Shown: piece after piece, positions 23,008 through 36,355 of the stretch | Numbering within the stretch: position 1 is the stretch's first letter | Layout: each line of letters opens with the position of its first letter | Assembly: GCF_011386835.1 (NCBI RefSeq) | Contig: NC_088805.1 | Location: 17,170,836 to 17,234,835 of the forward strand | Reading direction: 5' to 3' | DNA length: 64,000 bases | From: Chrysemys picta bellii | Lineage: Eukaryota; Chordata; Testudines; Emydidae | The notes under the pieces: generated by a model | Database searches by the model: none | What the model was told of the DNA's origin: nothing | What the model saw: only the letters and a program-made list of their open reading frames with translations | Program-made: the position numbers and the translations under genes

Positions 23008-24024
23008 ATCTACATACAGCCGGTGCTGCTGTCTGAGCATGAGTGGCCTCCTCTGACACTGTAGTGTTGGCCCTACACTAGCCACAAGGGGGTGCAAAAG
23101 CGCATTGATGGTTGCACCCTTCCCTACCTGTCTGGCTGCTGAGCACTTGGCTGCACCAAACTGAGAAGCCCGAGGGCCTGGGTCCGTCCTGGCTCCAGCT
23201 CTCCCGCTCAGCTGCTTTTTGTGCCGTTTCCTGAAACGTTGGGAATGACTTATTATGCTTTTGCTTTTCTCGACTACTTGTGGTTGTGTGGGCGTGGAGC
23301 TGGAATGCCCTGCCTCTGCCTGCGCTGGTGGAGTTTGTGCTGCTCTCCCAGAGCGATTGCTGGCAGGGGATCAGCTCTGGAAGCTACAGTTTGAGAAAAT
23401 AAACCACAGGATCTCATGTGGGAGCTGCGGGAGACTAGACACAAACAGTGAACCCGTCCCAACTGGCCTCTGGACATTCTTGGTTCGTAAATAAGAGAGA
23501 AAAAACGATCCATTAAAGCAGGACTATGGGACAAGAGGCTCTATGATGGAATCTCTCCCTCCTGCTTTCTGCAAGGAGAAAGCCATGTTAGCACAGGGAT
23601 GGTTTAGGCACCAGAATCTTTTGGTCGCTGCATTTAATTTGTTGTTGGTTTTTATTGCACTAGCAATCCGAGGTCCCGGTCAGGAGCAGTGTTTTGTGCA
23701 AACACAAGAATACGATCTGGTAGTTGGACTCTTGAATTGTGCCTCACAGCTATTTTTAAAATCGGCTCCCATGTAAGTCACTTTGCTTTCAACTGTTCAA
23801 ACTTTTGTGTAGCTTATTCTCTATTTTCTCACTGTGGGAACTTTTCTACTCATGCTTCTCACCCCTTGTGCTATATATACGCACAGAGAGTATGTTTTCT
23901 CATTCAACGCCAACTGCAGCCTTTGATGATTATCTCTTATTTTAGGATTAATTATATAGCCAGGTGCAACCCAGGACACTGCTCAGCTGGGTTCCTCTAC
24001 ATACTGTCCACCTATATGGTATTT

Positions 24025-24240
24025 ACATGGGCCGCATCCCTGTAGTAGCTGAGTGCTTACAGTCTCTAATGTCTCATAACCCCCCTGTGAGGTAGGGCAG
24101 TGCTATTCTCTCCTTGTACAGCTGGGGAACTGAGGCACAGAGGGACTAGGTGACTTGCCCTGGCTCACACAGGAAGTCTTGGTTGCAGCAGGGGATTGAA
24201 CATGGATCTCCCAAGTCCCACTGGACCATCCTTCCTTTCT
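24025..24240 (-). mobile_element. MIR-like SINE remnant, antisense
   Basis: The plus strand shows cagctggggaactgaggcac, aggtgacttgccctggctca and gcaggggattgaacatggat, the reverse complement of MIR. Confidence 0.75.
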
Positions 24241-24459
24241 AATAAATAGTTTTACTAGTCTCTAGCTAGTCGCAGTATGGTGCTCTGTTACAGTTTCAAA
24301 GGTTCTACTGCCTGTCCCTCTTGGGCGTTGTTAACCATTTGGGTGATAGCAGGTACTGGAAGTGCCAGTGAGCAGTTTTGGAAATAACCCACCTGTACCA
24401 ATAATAATACTCCTCTAACTCCTTCGACTGGAAGATCTCAGAGCTCTTTTCTCCCGTTA

Positions 24460-24555
24460 AGGGTTCAATCCTACGAAGGGCTGAGTGCCTCCAACTCCCC
24501 CCGAAGCCAATGGGAACGGAGGATGCTCAGCACCCTGTAGGATCAGGCACTAATG
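24460..24555. repeat. Short palindromic repeat (ATCCTAC type)
   Basis: The sequence gggttcaatcctacgaaggg and ctgagtgcctccaactcccc pair with gaggatgctcagcaccctg and taggatcaggc. The centre is gaagccaatggga. Confidence 0.65.
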
Positions 24556-24589
24556 ACCTAAGACTCCCAGTGCTGGTGGAGGGAAGTGT

Positions 24590-24685
24590 TTGCCCCATTT
24601 TACAGACAATGAGGCAACTTGAGGTCCAGAGCAGTTAAACTCCAATTCACACAGCAAGTTAAGCTCATTCCAGGGGCTGATGTGG
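24590..24685 (-). mobile_element. MIR-like SINE remnant, antisense
   Basis: It has cccattttacagacaatgag, gtccagagcagttaaactcc and cacacagcaagttaagctc, matching an antisense MIR core. Confidence 0.6.
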
Positions 24686-26781
24686 AGCTTATACGCTCAT
24701 TGTTCATTTATGTATTTTGAAAAGGTTCCCTCTCCCTCTAAGGGAGCTCTTGGCAGTCTGTATATTTATTATGAGAGAGGCAGGTTTTCGGGGAGAACCG
24801 TAATTAAACGGGACTTGGTGCTTGTTAGCCTACTATGTTCTGGGAGGTAAAATCAGGCATGTGCTTGGGAACAGATCCAGCTCTATGCCTGATGCTCTGT
24901 ATCAACTGGCTCATACGCTACTTTACCAGCAGGTCCAGGGTTCCCAGGGACGCCCTGTTCTGTCAAAGCCTGAAGAGATGAGGTGAGTCACAGCCCGTTC
25001 TCAGAACATCCTTGGTTACTGCGCTCCCCAGCTGTTCATTCTGGTACCAATAGCTGCATTTGAGGCGCACCTAACTTCACCTCAGTAATTCTGCAGGCCG
25101 GCGTAAGTAACCCAGCCCAGTGCAGCTCCGGCTAAGTGCTCCCTGGTGCTCTCGGCGCTTGCAAAGTTCACAGGATTTAAAGTGACATCTCACAATGATT
25201 TTAATAAACAAAACAAACTGGGAAAGGATGCCAAGGCTTCCTCTGTGTCTCCTCTGTTCTGTGGTGCTATCTCTGGCACTTGAATAGAAAGGCTGCATGT
25301 CATCGGATTGTTCTGTGACTATTATTTTTAGCAGCCCCTTATACCACTTGTGAAAAGCCTTCCTGTTCGTTGTGGTAGGACCAGCCTTCGGCAGCTGCTC
25401 CTAGGCTCCCGCCGGTGCCAGGAGCTATGCTGTGTAGTTTGAATTGCTGCTGGCATCTGAGCATCTCTCTGGTCCGCCGTGGTTATGCTGTCATGGGCAG
25501 ATGTCAGTCAATAGCGGAATTGTTTTCTTGGTAAACAAACGTTGGTGTGTGTGGAAGGCACAGAGAGCTGTATGGACCGGTGGGACTAGTAACTTGTACA
25601 TGGAGCAACACCGCCCCTGTCACAGCAGGGTACTCGAGGCTGGCTGGCCTGAAATTTGATCTGATCTAGCTTATCTGTTTACAAAGTGCGTGTGACTTTT
25701 TATAGTCCTATTTCATATGTGGAACTTTTCATGCCAAAGAGCTTCTCAGACATATACCGTGTCCATCCAGGGGCGCTGGAGTGCAGCAACCTATGGGCTG
25801 GAGGGTAACACGCAGCCTGTGCACAGCAGTGATGGGGGAGGAAGTTTTGGTCAGGGACACCAAACCTGTGCGCTTATAACTGGTATCAAAGAAATGTCCA
25901 TATCTGTGTGGAATTGGCAGGCGGGATCTCTGTTTTCAATTCCTCATGCGAAAGACACCCAATGCATTTCATGGCGCTTGGTTTGTCAGCCTCAGAAGGG
26001 TGAAGGGTAGTGCTGACCTTGTGAGGATTGGAGCCGGTAGAATCTATTGATATTTTAAACCCGATGCTTACAGCTTAGAGCCCCGTCCTTTGGGATTTCA
26101 TTTCTTCCCCTTTAAAATAAATCCTTCAGTCTTTTTTCTTTCTTGTTTATTTTCTTTAAGAAACCAAAGCAGCAGCCCGGCCCTCATCAGGAACCCTACA
26201 ATAATAAGCCAGAGTGTGTTTGCCTTGAAGAAAAACAGATCTCAGCTTTGCGCTCCCAGGGCGGTCGTTGTTTCTCTCTTTATGCTCATTTATGAGTTTT
26301 ATAATTATGGCAAAAATACCTTGCTGGAGTACCCTGCAAAAAAATTCCCTAAATGCAGGCTGTGAAGTCAGCCTGGACCTGTTGATTTGATAAAGTACCG
26401 TGGGAACACTCAGTGCAAAAGAAAAGAGAGCAAGAGAGACGTGTTACAGTGGTTGGATCACTTGAAATACTAGTCAGGAGCAGGTTTGTGTGTGTGTGTA
26501 TCTATATTCTCTCTCCCTCTCTCATTTTATTCTGTGTCTATACAAAACAAGACACTTGTCATTGTTAGACACACGCGGGCACACATACAGTAACAAGTGA
26601 CTTGTTCTGGGTCTTCCCCATCCCAGTTCTCTCTGCTCTGCTAGTCAGAAATACCAGTGTTACAGCTCAGAGGTCATATTCTGGCCCAATCTTCCCACCT
26701 GACATCTCCCTGGACTGTAGAATTTGCTCAGTCCCAACGTGGTGGGGAATGTCCCAGGCTACAGGGACACCCTTGTAGCCA

Positions 26782-26885
26782 ATTCCTAGATTCCAAGGCC
26801 TGAAGGGACCATTGTGATCATCTAGTCTGACCTCCTGCATAACAGACGCCAGGGAACTTCCCCAGTTCCAGCACAGAGTTGATGC
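26782..26885 (-). mobile_element. CR1 LINE 3' end, antisense
   Basis: It reads ttcctagattccaaggcctg, gaagggaccattgtgatcat and ctagtctgacctcctgcata. This is the same tail as at 12501-12985 but without an insertion. Confidence 0.78.
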
Positions 26886-27059
26886 GCGTGGTACGGTGTT
26901 TTGATTAAACCTTCCTTGGTCACCAGAGGTGTACCTGTATGGGAGATTGAATCTCTGACTGGGCTGGGGGGTGACGGTGGGGCAAAATGGAAGATTAAAG
27001 GGAAATACTTTTTTAGAATAATTTTTCTAGTGTAAAAATACCTCCAAATGTAGACAAAA

Positions 27060-27258
27060 GTGTGGTCAGAATGCTGGACTTGGATTCAGGAGATCTGGCT
27101 TCCAGACTGTGCTGGGTCACCTTGAGCAGGTCCCTTCTGAGCTCCCTGCCTCAGTTTCCCCTTCCACACTTTTGTGTATCTTGTCTATTTAGGCTGTTTG
27201 TACAATGCCTCACATTGTGGGGCTCTCCTCTTGGTTGGGGCTTCGATGTGCTGCTGTC
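27060..27258 (+). mobile_element. MIR-like SINE remnant with SINE tail, sense
   Basis: It shows gtcagaatgctggacttgga, aggagatctggcttccagac and tgcctcagtttccccttcca, then tttgtacaatgcctcacatt. A tRNA-like head, MIR-like core and the TAGCACAATGGG-type tail can be followed in order. Confidence 0.68.
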
Positions 27259-27451
27259 TTAGGCCTTGTACACACTACCACTTATGTAAGTAAAACTTAC
27301 TTTGCTCAGGGGTGTGAATAAGCTACAACCAGAGTGACGTTACACTGACCTAAGCGCCGGTGTGGACAGTGCTATGTCGGCGCATCTCGCAGAGATGGTT
27401 TTATTATGCCGACGGGAGAGCTGTCACACTTCTAGTGTAGACTAGCCCTTA
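27259..27451. mobile_element. MITE, TTAGGCCTTGTACACACTA type
   Basis: The left end ttaggccttgtacacacta and right end tagtgtagactagccctta are inverted repeats. The interior includes gccggtgtggacagtgctat and gtcggcgcatctcgcagaga. It is related to the truncated end at 8753-8812. Confidence 0.75.
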
Positions 27452-27761
27452 CAAATGACATAATGCAGTTTCCATTATCTTTAGTAGGAGCCATATACCA
27501 AGGACAAAACAAGCTGTGACACGCATAAAGTTCTGGGCACATTACGTGCCATACCTGTGCCTGGGGTTTGCTTGGAAACATTTAGCCCTAGGTTCCTTTA
27601 AAACATTCTGGTTTGACTTTGGTCTGTATCACAGGCTCCAAAAGTCATTGGAGGGGATCTAATCTGCTGTTGTACCTGATTCAAGGGGCTGTGCGTGATG
27701 GGTTAGCCTCTTGTGCTTACCTGTGGTCTGTTTTTGCTGTCACTTGAATTTACCATCTCGG

Positions 27762-27763
<2 letters not shown>

Positions 27764-27847
<84 letters not shown>
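27764..27847. repeat. Long TG microsatellite (about 42 units)
   Basis: An uninterrupted (GT)n run of about 84 bases, ending in acacacg. It is the longest simple repeat in the window and able to adopt a left-handed helix. Confidence 0.95.
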
Positions 27848-27849
<2 letters not shown>

Positions 27850-28624
27850 ACACGTTTCCCTCTCTGTGAGGTATGTGTGAGGCTCATTCTCAGTTAACCC
27901 ATCCTAAGAGCATCATTAGGCTGTCCTTTTAGCAGTGTGACCATTTCCATTTATTTTGGGGTTGCCTCCTAGCAAAACAGTTTAGTGAACACAATTTTTC
28001 CACTACATTTCTTCCAAATTGTCCCTAACAATAGGTCCTGTTGTGCCTTGCGCTTTGAACAGCCACAGCGTTTACACTCAAATGATTTCCTGTCTTGTTT
28101 AATATCTTTTTTTATTACTTCATTTCTTTTGACTTCTGAAAATCCTCTGTCATCATTTCAGAGGTGGCACTTGCATGAACCCTGTTGTGCCGGCGCCTGC
28201 TTCCTTAGAATCTAATGCTGTTCACTTTTGGTAAATTCTAGTGATGGATCGTTTCAGAGGCAACACAAAAAGTCAATGAAATCAACAATCATGCAAAAAG
28301 ATATGCACAGTGGTGGTTAGCAATTCCTCCAAAGCAAGGTTTTATCAATGAGCCATCGTTAACAGTCTTGCCACAGGGCAACTGGGGATTATACCAACGA
28401 CTTTGATTGGATCAGCTTTAAATTATCATGGAAAGGAAGGCTGAAACAGCAACAAGACCAAAGACAAAAATATCAGCAAAGAACAGAGACTGTACCAAGA
28501 GCCTGAGCCATTATCTCATACCAGGCAGTGATGCTGTCTGGTGCTTTATTACTACTTCAGGCGGGAATCTGACCCTCCGGGTACATCGACAATGGGGAAA
28601 AACCAAACCAAACCTGTGACAGGC

Positions 28625-28870
28625 AATATCAAAGCCTGGGTCAACTGACTTCGGCTGCAAGCAGGGCTAAAAATAGTAGTGTAGACTTGAGACTGGGGCT
28701 GGAGCCCAGGCTCTGAGACCTTCTCCCTCACTGGGTTTCGGAGCCCAGGCTCCAGCCTGAGGGTGAAGGTCTACACTGCTCTTTTGAGCCCCACACGCCC
28801 AAGTTACTTGATGCGAGCTCGGAGAGTTGTTTCGGTGGGTCTTTTTTTTGCAGCGTAGACGTACCCTGCG
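28625..28870. mobile_element. MITE related to the TGTAGAC family
   Basis: It contains gggctaaaaatagtagtgta gac at the left, an inner palindrome (ggctggagcccaggctc and gagcccaggctccagcc), aggtctacactgctcttttg, and gcgtagacgtaccctg at the right. No intact target duplication was found. Confidence 0.6.
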
Positions 28871-29084
28871 TGATCGATCTTGACTCGGTTTTGGTTTTAA
28901 TCGTTCACTCCAAATACTGTTGTCATAGTATCAGTGATGAAATTTACCAACGTTACAGGACTGGGTTTTGAACCCTCTGTTTTTATGTTAAGATCATAAT
29001 GCCTCTGCTGAGCCCATTCTAAACACAAGCATAATGGGGCCTCTGGGCATTCCAGCAATAGTATGATGGTTCTTATTATTATTT

Positions 29085-29195
29085 ATCTATCTTGAGGCAG
29101 TGTCCCAGTTGTGGACCCAGAACCCCATTGTGCTAGGCATGGCACAAACAGAATGAAAAGACAGTCGCTGCCCCGGAACGCTTATAATCTACATC
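29085..29195 (-). repeat. SINE tail fragment, antisense
   Basis: It reads tgtcccagttgtggacccag, accccattgtgctaggcatg and ccccggaacgcttataatct. This is the reverse complement of the block seen at 12340-12440. Confidence 0.65.
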
Positions 29196-30439
29196 ATGTT
29201 ACCAAATAATAATGAGAACCGACTTCTTCCAAATTTCCCAGAAAGCTGACACTGGGCAGGGGAAGTGGGCACCTAGAGATGAAAAGCACCACTCTGAGAA
29301 TTCTGTGTTTCTGGAAATGCTCCCTGTAGAGTGTGGCCATTTTCTAGGCCGGCTCATTTACTCAAGTCCTGCCATTGGCCTGCGCGAATACCAGGGCCAT
29401 GTGCTGTATTGCAATAATGGCTAATGCATCTTCCCTATCTCCCCCCACCGTGTAACTCAGCTACGTTCTAGTCAACGTGAAAGGGTCTGTTGCAAAAATT
29501 CGGACATCTCCCATGAATGGGCCTCTGCTGAGTGGTTTACACACCTGGTGCCATGAGCATAGTTGGCTTTTATGTGCTGTGGCCCATGGATTAGGCATGG
29601 CTGCATCTAAGAAGGGGAAGAGAATTTAAGTTAGGAAAATACTGTGTGCGGGAGGTCCAGAGCTGCTCTGGATGGCCTTTTCATCCCAAGGCTGTAAAAC
29701 GCAGTAAGAGACGTTGATCTGTGAGCGGCTTCAAAGGGCTCTGGCTCCTCCAGTAGTTTTTGTACCTCTGGAGCAGGGAAACACAGATTTATTTGGCATG
29801 GCTCTGTTGGGCTGTTTGCAGGGAACTTTCCAAGCCTGTTCATGGTTTCCATAGGAAGTTTCCTTGCTGGAGCAGGAGTGTGTGAGCAGAGCTTGTCTGG
29901 GACCCAGCACCAGGCCAGCCGTACATCTTGGGGAATTGGTGCTTAGCCGGGCTAGGCAGAAGAAATAGCACAGTTATAAGGATATTATTCATCTCCTTTA
30001 CATTTAAACCAGTAATTGTATTTGGGGCTGGTGGGAGATTCTGGACTGAGCTCTGAGGTATTCTCACAGAGCAGCAGTGCCATAACCGTGACCTGGAGGG
30101 GCCATCTTCAGAGGCTGGGGTCTCCCGGTGCATCCACTTCTTGGCCACTCCGCTGAGAGCCCCGCTTGTACCGGCAGTTTGTGTGAACCGGGCTTCTCTT
30201 CCCTGGGAGCTTGGTGAAAAGTGGTTTCTTGTTGCCTGCCAGACAAGCCCCTTATGTGTAGACGGGGGCTGTCGGTAAACATCCCCAGGGCCGCATCATT
30301 TTCCTCCTTAAAACTGCCCTCTGCAGTGACACCTACAAAGCCTCGACAGCAGTGAGACCGCTGGGGTGCTGTGACCGCTGCCTATCCCCGCTGTCTCCTC
30401 ATTACAACACATGTTCCTCCTCTTTGTGTTTGGTTGGCT

Positions 30440-30535
30440 TTTTGTTGGGGCAGGGATCGTGTCTGTGCCTAACACAGTGGTGCCTTGATCTCTGACTGGG
30501 TCCCCTAGGAACTACTGCAATACCAACAGCGGTCA
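30440..30535 (+). repeat. SINE tail fragment, sense
   Basis: It reads ggggcagggatcgtgtctgt, then cctaacacagtggtgccttg and tcccctaggaactactgcaat, the same block as at 12340-12440. Confidence 0.65.
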
Positions 30536-31684
30536 GACTGGAATGCTTTGGGGTCATTGCTGGGTTTGAACCTGGGAACTCAGGGGCTAACTGGTTCTGT
30601 GTCCTTGTACCTATCTCCCCAGGCATTCAACGCACTCAACAGACTTTAAAGCCAGCACAAACCTCTTCATTTAAACCCCTCCCCCCACTTGCCTTTTGCT
30701 GTGTGGGTAATCTGAAGTGGGTGTTGCTTGTTTAATCTCATTGTTTGCTGCAGGGTAGCTGGATGTAGGAATGAAATACAAAGAATAAGGAGGCTCAGCA
30801 GGAAATACAACTGCTCTACAGAGCTTAGCAGCTGTTTGTAATGGTGAGGATGCTGGGTACATAATGGCTTCCCCTGCATTTCTGTGCTGTAGATGCTTTA
30901 AGCACGGCTCCTGGGCTTCTGGGTAAAGGGTGAAATATGAGCTGTCACAAGACACATTTGTAATAGTCACTTCTGACTAGCTCTGGGAAAGGAGAATAAA
31001 TCCCTCGCCATCCCTATCTCTGCCAGGGGGCTAATATCCTCATTCCTCAAGTGTCTGTGGAGTTCGCAAACCCATTTGTGCCGGGAAAGAGACAAAGATT
31101 TTCTGGAAATAGGTCGATGTCTTTCTGCTGCGTTCAGAACAGTTTGAGTTCACAGCACCTATTCTCCGTGCCCCTGAGGCTGCTGCTCAGAAAATGCAGT
31201 GGACATGGCGGGTTGGACCTTGCTGCCTTTAGCCTTGCTTGAGATGGGATGCAAATTTGAGCATGTCTTTACATACATCTTTACTGTGTGTTCATGTAAC
31301 ATGACACAGTCTGATTCTTGTTAAGTTTCCATAGGCAGCGAGCTAAACATATAATTCCAGGCTGAGTGACTTTTTCTATTAAGGAAAACCACAAAAAAGA
31401 ACATAAGTAAAGTCTTCATCTGAGAACAGTGTGTTTCTCCTCTGTTATATGCTGCAGCCAGTCTGAGAACGAAATAGCTGCTGATTCCTACACTCGGAGA
31501 GAGTGTGAGAAAGCTGAAGGTGGGAAGTTCACACAAAGCAAGAGGTCTGGCTGCCTTTCAGCTGCACACACAATAATTCCACTGGGCTGGTCACGGCATG
31601 AGGCATGTGGGGAGAACCTGGTTCCCCAGCTTAGACACCTCCAAAGAACAGAGAACATTTCTCTCTCTCGCATAAAAAAATACT

Positions 31685-31815
31685 TTGTGCTTTTAGAGCC
31701 CCTTCCATCCAAGGATCTCCAAACACTCTGCAAACATGGATAAATTAAGCCACACTTACTATTACCACTTTATAGATGGAGAAACTGAGGCACAGAACAC
31801 AAACACGTTTGTGTG
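31685..31815 (-). mobile_element. MIR-like SINE remnant, antisense
   Basis: It shows aaggatctccaaacactctg, ccactttatagatggagaaa and ctgaggcacagaac, an antisense MIR 3' half. Confidence 0.68.
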
Positions 31816-31836
31816 CCCAACTCGAGCTCCCTTGGG

Positions 31837-31940
31837 CCATGATTTTTAGAAGTGTTGAGCAGCTGCAGTCCCCTTGGAAGGCGCTCAGCACCTTTGACAA
31901 TCAGTCCTCAGGACTCTCAAGTTTAGCACCCAAAACGGGA
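31837..31940. repeat. Interspersed repeat, CTGATTTTCAGA family, copy 3
   Basis: It reads catgatttttagaagtgttg, then gctcagcacctttgacaatc and tttagcacccaaaacggg. The motif order agrees with the copies at 6081 and 10100. Confidence 0.5.
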
Positions 31941-34900
31941 GCGACAACGTGGGCCTAAGCGCCTCCCCGTGCTCAGCTCTAGCCAACAGGCCTGTGCACA
32001 TGTTCTCATGGCCATGCTAAGATGTGAGGCACCTTGTGTAAAATTCATCCTGCTGTAACTCTCCTGAGTCACCGATGAGCAACAGCCCCGGGGGGGTGAG
32101 TTTGGGCCTAATCTCTACCACCAAAGTCTTTGGTAAGTTGGGTGTTTGTTCCCACGCAGAGACTTCTCTGTCGATGGGTTCCACCGGCACCATTGTGCTG
32201 TGTGGCTGGAGGGGCCACGCCACGGTTGGCAGGAAGAGGATGCCGGGAATTAACCAGGTGGAAAGGGCCTGCTGCCTCCTCCACAGAAATGTGTCACCTG
32301 GCAGAGTGTGTTCATAGGCCGACAGGGAGAGAAACCTCCTGTGCAGACCTGCTCCCTGTGACTGGAGCAGAGGTGGTGGAGAGGAGAGGACTCGGGGGCT
32401 TATCCGCTGTAGGGGGAGTTGAACTTGGGGCAGTTCTAATGCTCCTGGCTGGGTTACTCATTTGCTTCTGTATGTGGCTGGCAGCGTCCACCGCCCTGTC
32501 TCAGGCATTGAAATGAGGCTGCAGAACGAAATGCTCCCGAGGAGAAGCTGGCAGCAGGGTGCAGCTTCGCTTTAATCCTCCCACTGTTAATCTTCCTGTG
32601 CCAGGGAGGCAGAGTGGCGTGGAAAGCTGAACGCCGGCTGGGAGCCAGACAGCCCTGAGTTCTAACCTTGCATGGGCCTGAAACGAGTTCTAGGTAAATA
32701 GGGACCTGTTTCATCCTTCTGCACTGCTTGCATGCACAGACACGCATCTTCCTGCGCAGGGCAGATCATTTCTCTGATCTCGGGCTTTTGCACAGCACCA
32801 TCACTGTGCTGTGCACATATCCACTGTCCCTGGAGCTGCCTTGGCTGGTCAAAGCTGTGGTGCATGCCTGACACACACAGGCTTTCACCCTCCGACAGCA
32901 TTGCAGGCTGCAGCCATTTTCTGTCAGCTTAGTGCTTCTTCTGATGCCACAGTGGGGCTAGGTGCTCAGGCGTAGGTAGAGGGCTTTACGCTCCAGCGTG
33001 GCCAGTCCAGCACTTGTCGCCGAATACACACACAGAAAATTAGAGCAAGAGAGAAAAGGTGACTTGGTGCAGTGCCTGTAGGGCCCTCCGTACCAGCTGG
33101 GCAAGGGCTGCATGCACCAAACCCTCGTGGTAGCCCAACGTAGGGTCTGTGTGTCTGGCTCCCTGCTCTGCCTTGGGAGTTAGGGAGAGGAGGGCCAGGC
33201 AGGGCCCACTCCACTCGGTGCCCCTTGCATCAATGGTGCCAGCTCTACTCTGTTAGCTCAAAGCAGTTCCTGCTGAGCGGGTCCTCACAGATTGCCCTAG
33301 GTGGGAGGCCTGGGCTGAGGCTGGCAGTCTGGGGGGGTGAGTCGGGATTAATGAAGTGTTGAGCTTTTAATGGGGAACATCCTCTGTTGGCTTTGGGTCA
33401 TTTTACCCCTGTCTTTTTAATCAAAGGCAAAGTCTCTGAGCAGTTTGAGAAAGGAAGTGAGTTCAGACGAGGGGTGACCTCATCTGTCTCCTGCTCCAAG
33501 GTGGGGCCGTGTCTGGGTGTACGGTCACTCCAAGCTCTGCTCTTCCAACTCAGCAGGCTACGGCTGTCCGTTCCCTACTGCAGCAGGCCCCTGTCTGCCA
33601 GTGCCATGTCTGGGGCCGTGTCTCCCACAGACTGCAAGGCATCTCTTCCTCAGCCATGGGGACTGGGATATTAGTGTGTGCCATGCACTGCCTGGAATTG
33701 CTACCTCACTCTGGCTGCTCGGGGCCGCCTGGCATCTCTCCCTGGGCTCTGGCTGTCCACTTCCAGCGGAGCAAATGCAAAATGTTCTGACTTGGGTTGA
33801 GCTCCTTGTCCTTCATATGGTTATGGTGAAGGGTCCTTCCTTCCATCTCCCTCAGCATCTTTTCCTAGGAAAGGCAGTGACTTTGCTCCTGGGGTTTCAG
33901 CCTGCATTGCCTTGAATGTGCTGGTGTCCCGCAGGGCCCAGGCCCCACCCTGTCCATGGGACTCGACCTGCCATGTGCTCACGGCTCTGTTGTTTTACAA
34001 AACAAACCCCTTGCTCCAATCTAAACAGCATCCAAGGGCTATCTCGCAGACCACGGGCGACCGACACCAGCTGCTTTTCTGCCCATGCCGCCCGCAGCCT
34101 TGAGAGGGATGCAGCCTTGAAAGGCATCAGGCTGTGCTGGGCCATTGCTTTTAAAATACCCCTTCAGACCTGAGTCCTTTATAAAGCAGCCGGTCCCGGT
34201 GGCTGCGCTGCTGCTCCCGGAGCTAATGTCCCCAGTTGGTGATCAAATAGATACTGAGATAGCAGCTTCTGTGGTATGTCTTCCTCTTTGGCCTCCATCC
34301 CCTGTGGTATCTGGTTTCCTCTTTGGAAATAAACACTCAGCAGCAGTGGGGGTGGCAATCGCCCTTTGTGGGATTCAGCAAGAAAACTTTTTTCTGTCCA
34401 GCAGCCTGTCCACACCACCTCCCGTGGGACAAAGCACTCTTGGCATTGGGTGGATGCGGCTGGGGGACGGAGCACTCCCTGTTTTGCCTGGGGAGGCCTG
34501 GTCCGTGGCTGAGGAGACCTAGATACAAGGATTGACAGACAAGGAAAACCCACTGAGATCTACTCTCCCCTCCACGCCCTCATCCCATCCAGAGCTCTGC
34601 CCAAACTCAGTCCAATGACCAGGGAAGGCAGTAGAGCGGGAGGGTGGAGACGCACCTGCCGGCAGGCGAAAGAGGAGGGTTGGGCCAGCGAGGACTTGGG
34701 GGAAGTTGGGTTCCTGTCCGGGCTGAAGGGAGGTTGGAGCACCGTGCCAGGCCGGCAGGGCTCACCTCTGAGCGGTGCTGTGCCCTCCGTGGCCACGTGT
34801 CTCATAGCTCCACCAGGGTCCCAGAATGGAGCCATTGAGCCCACATCCCTGTGTGTCGCTGGTGTCAATCAGGCTCAACAAAGGACGTGTGTCCCGGTCG

Positions 34901-36099
34901 CAGCCTGGGACGATCTCGCGTGTCAGGAACAAACCAGCCTTCCTGTCACTAGATCTGCCGGCGTGAAGCTCGTCAGTGCTAGCTTCTGGCTGCAAGGAAG
35001 GCTTGTGCAGAGTGCTCGGTCCAATTGGCTTAGGGCCTGATTCCCAGAAATCAGTGGGCACTTCTCAGTGCTTGCAGGCCCCTAGTACCCAAGCACTGGG
35101 GTGCCAATGGAGGTAGGCCGAGCCCCCCTGAGCCACGTGTATCCTGCATGACTGCTGCCATGGTCCATAGGCCGGCCTGTCTCATGGATTCCCACCAACC
35201 CATCCCCCAAGGACCAGCGTTTGGAGCTGGTTGTGTCTAGCATGTGCTTGCTTCTCAGTGCCCATCACGCTCCCCCCTCCCCCCCATGATTCAGAAAAGC
35301 CTGGGACTGGCCAAAGCAGACAAAGCCGTACTGTTCTAGATGTCAGGTGGGACGAGGACCTGACGAGCGTGGAAATGGACCTGTTGGGCTGTTTTCATCA
35401 GCTCCCTGGGGGGCTGGGGCCCTGGAAATGCCCCGTAGCCGAGAGCAGATGCTGCTGCTAAGGGTTGTCTTTACAAAATAGCGGTGTGAAATTTGGTGCC
35501 CTGTACAACCCCGAAGTGTGACACAGCCCTCCCAATGCACCGCCCTGCTGACCTGCAGCATCTAGGGCCAGGCCTGGATTGCCAATCATGCTGTCGTTGC
35601 TAATGGAGCGTCCCCTTGGCAGAAGCATGACCCCACCATACTCCCCTTCACTCATGGCCTACATCAGGATTTGAACTCAGGCCTCTGAAAGCAAGTGCCT
35701 CCTGTGCTGGTGGATGGCACCGTTCTGGCCCAGGAGCTCAGGGCTGTTTCTCCAGCTCCTCTTCCCACCAGCTTACCGCTCTCTCGAGCCCTTGTTGTGG
35801 CTGGTCGGGGCAGCACAGCACAAGTTTTCAAGGCCCCTTTGGAGGGACTCCCAACATAAACCCAAGTTAAGGAGGGAAGCTACATGGCTCAGCATCAATC
35901 CTGAGCACCCGTCCGTGGTGCTGCCCGTTTTGCTTGCTTTTCAGCCGAAGCTTCCCTAGGGGAAGAGAGACCTGCATCTTCCCCAGCAGGAGCAGAAAGA
36001 ATCAAAGAGCTAAGTTGGGGATAGCTTGGCTGAGCGACCGCGCAGCGGGGATGGAGCCGTGTGTGTGCCACCGGGGGTGGAGAGGTTTTATGGGGTGAG

Positions 36100-36355
36100 G
36101 CGTTAAGGGGTATGACTAAGAGGAATGAGGTGCATTCAAGAACAGATATTAGGAAACTTCCTGACAGTGGGAAGAAATGCTGGATAGAGGAATAGTGCCC
36201 CGAGCGTAATGGTGGAAGCTCCTGTGTGAGATATTTTGCATTACACCGAGCAGAGGGCAGACAGTTGTACAGCAGGGAACAGTCCTGCATGGCTCTCGAG
36301 AATGGACGGGACAGACGGCCTCCTAGGGTGTTTCTGTCTCTCATTGCTATGTTGG
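36100..36355 (+). mobile_element. CR1 LINE 3' end fragment, sense
   Basis: It contains agaacagatattaggaaact tcctgac, followed by a gaatggacgggacagacgg cctcctagggt block, typical of CR1 3' ends. The copy is short and decayed. Confidence 0.62.
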
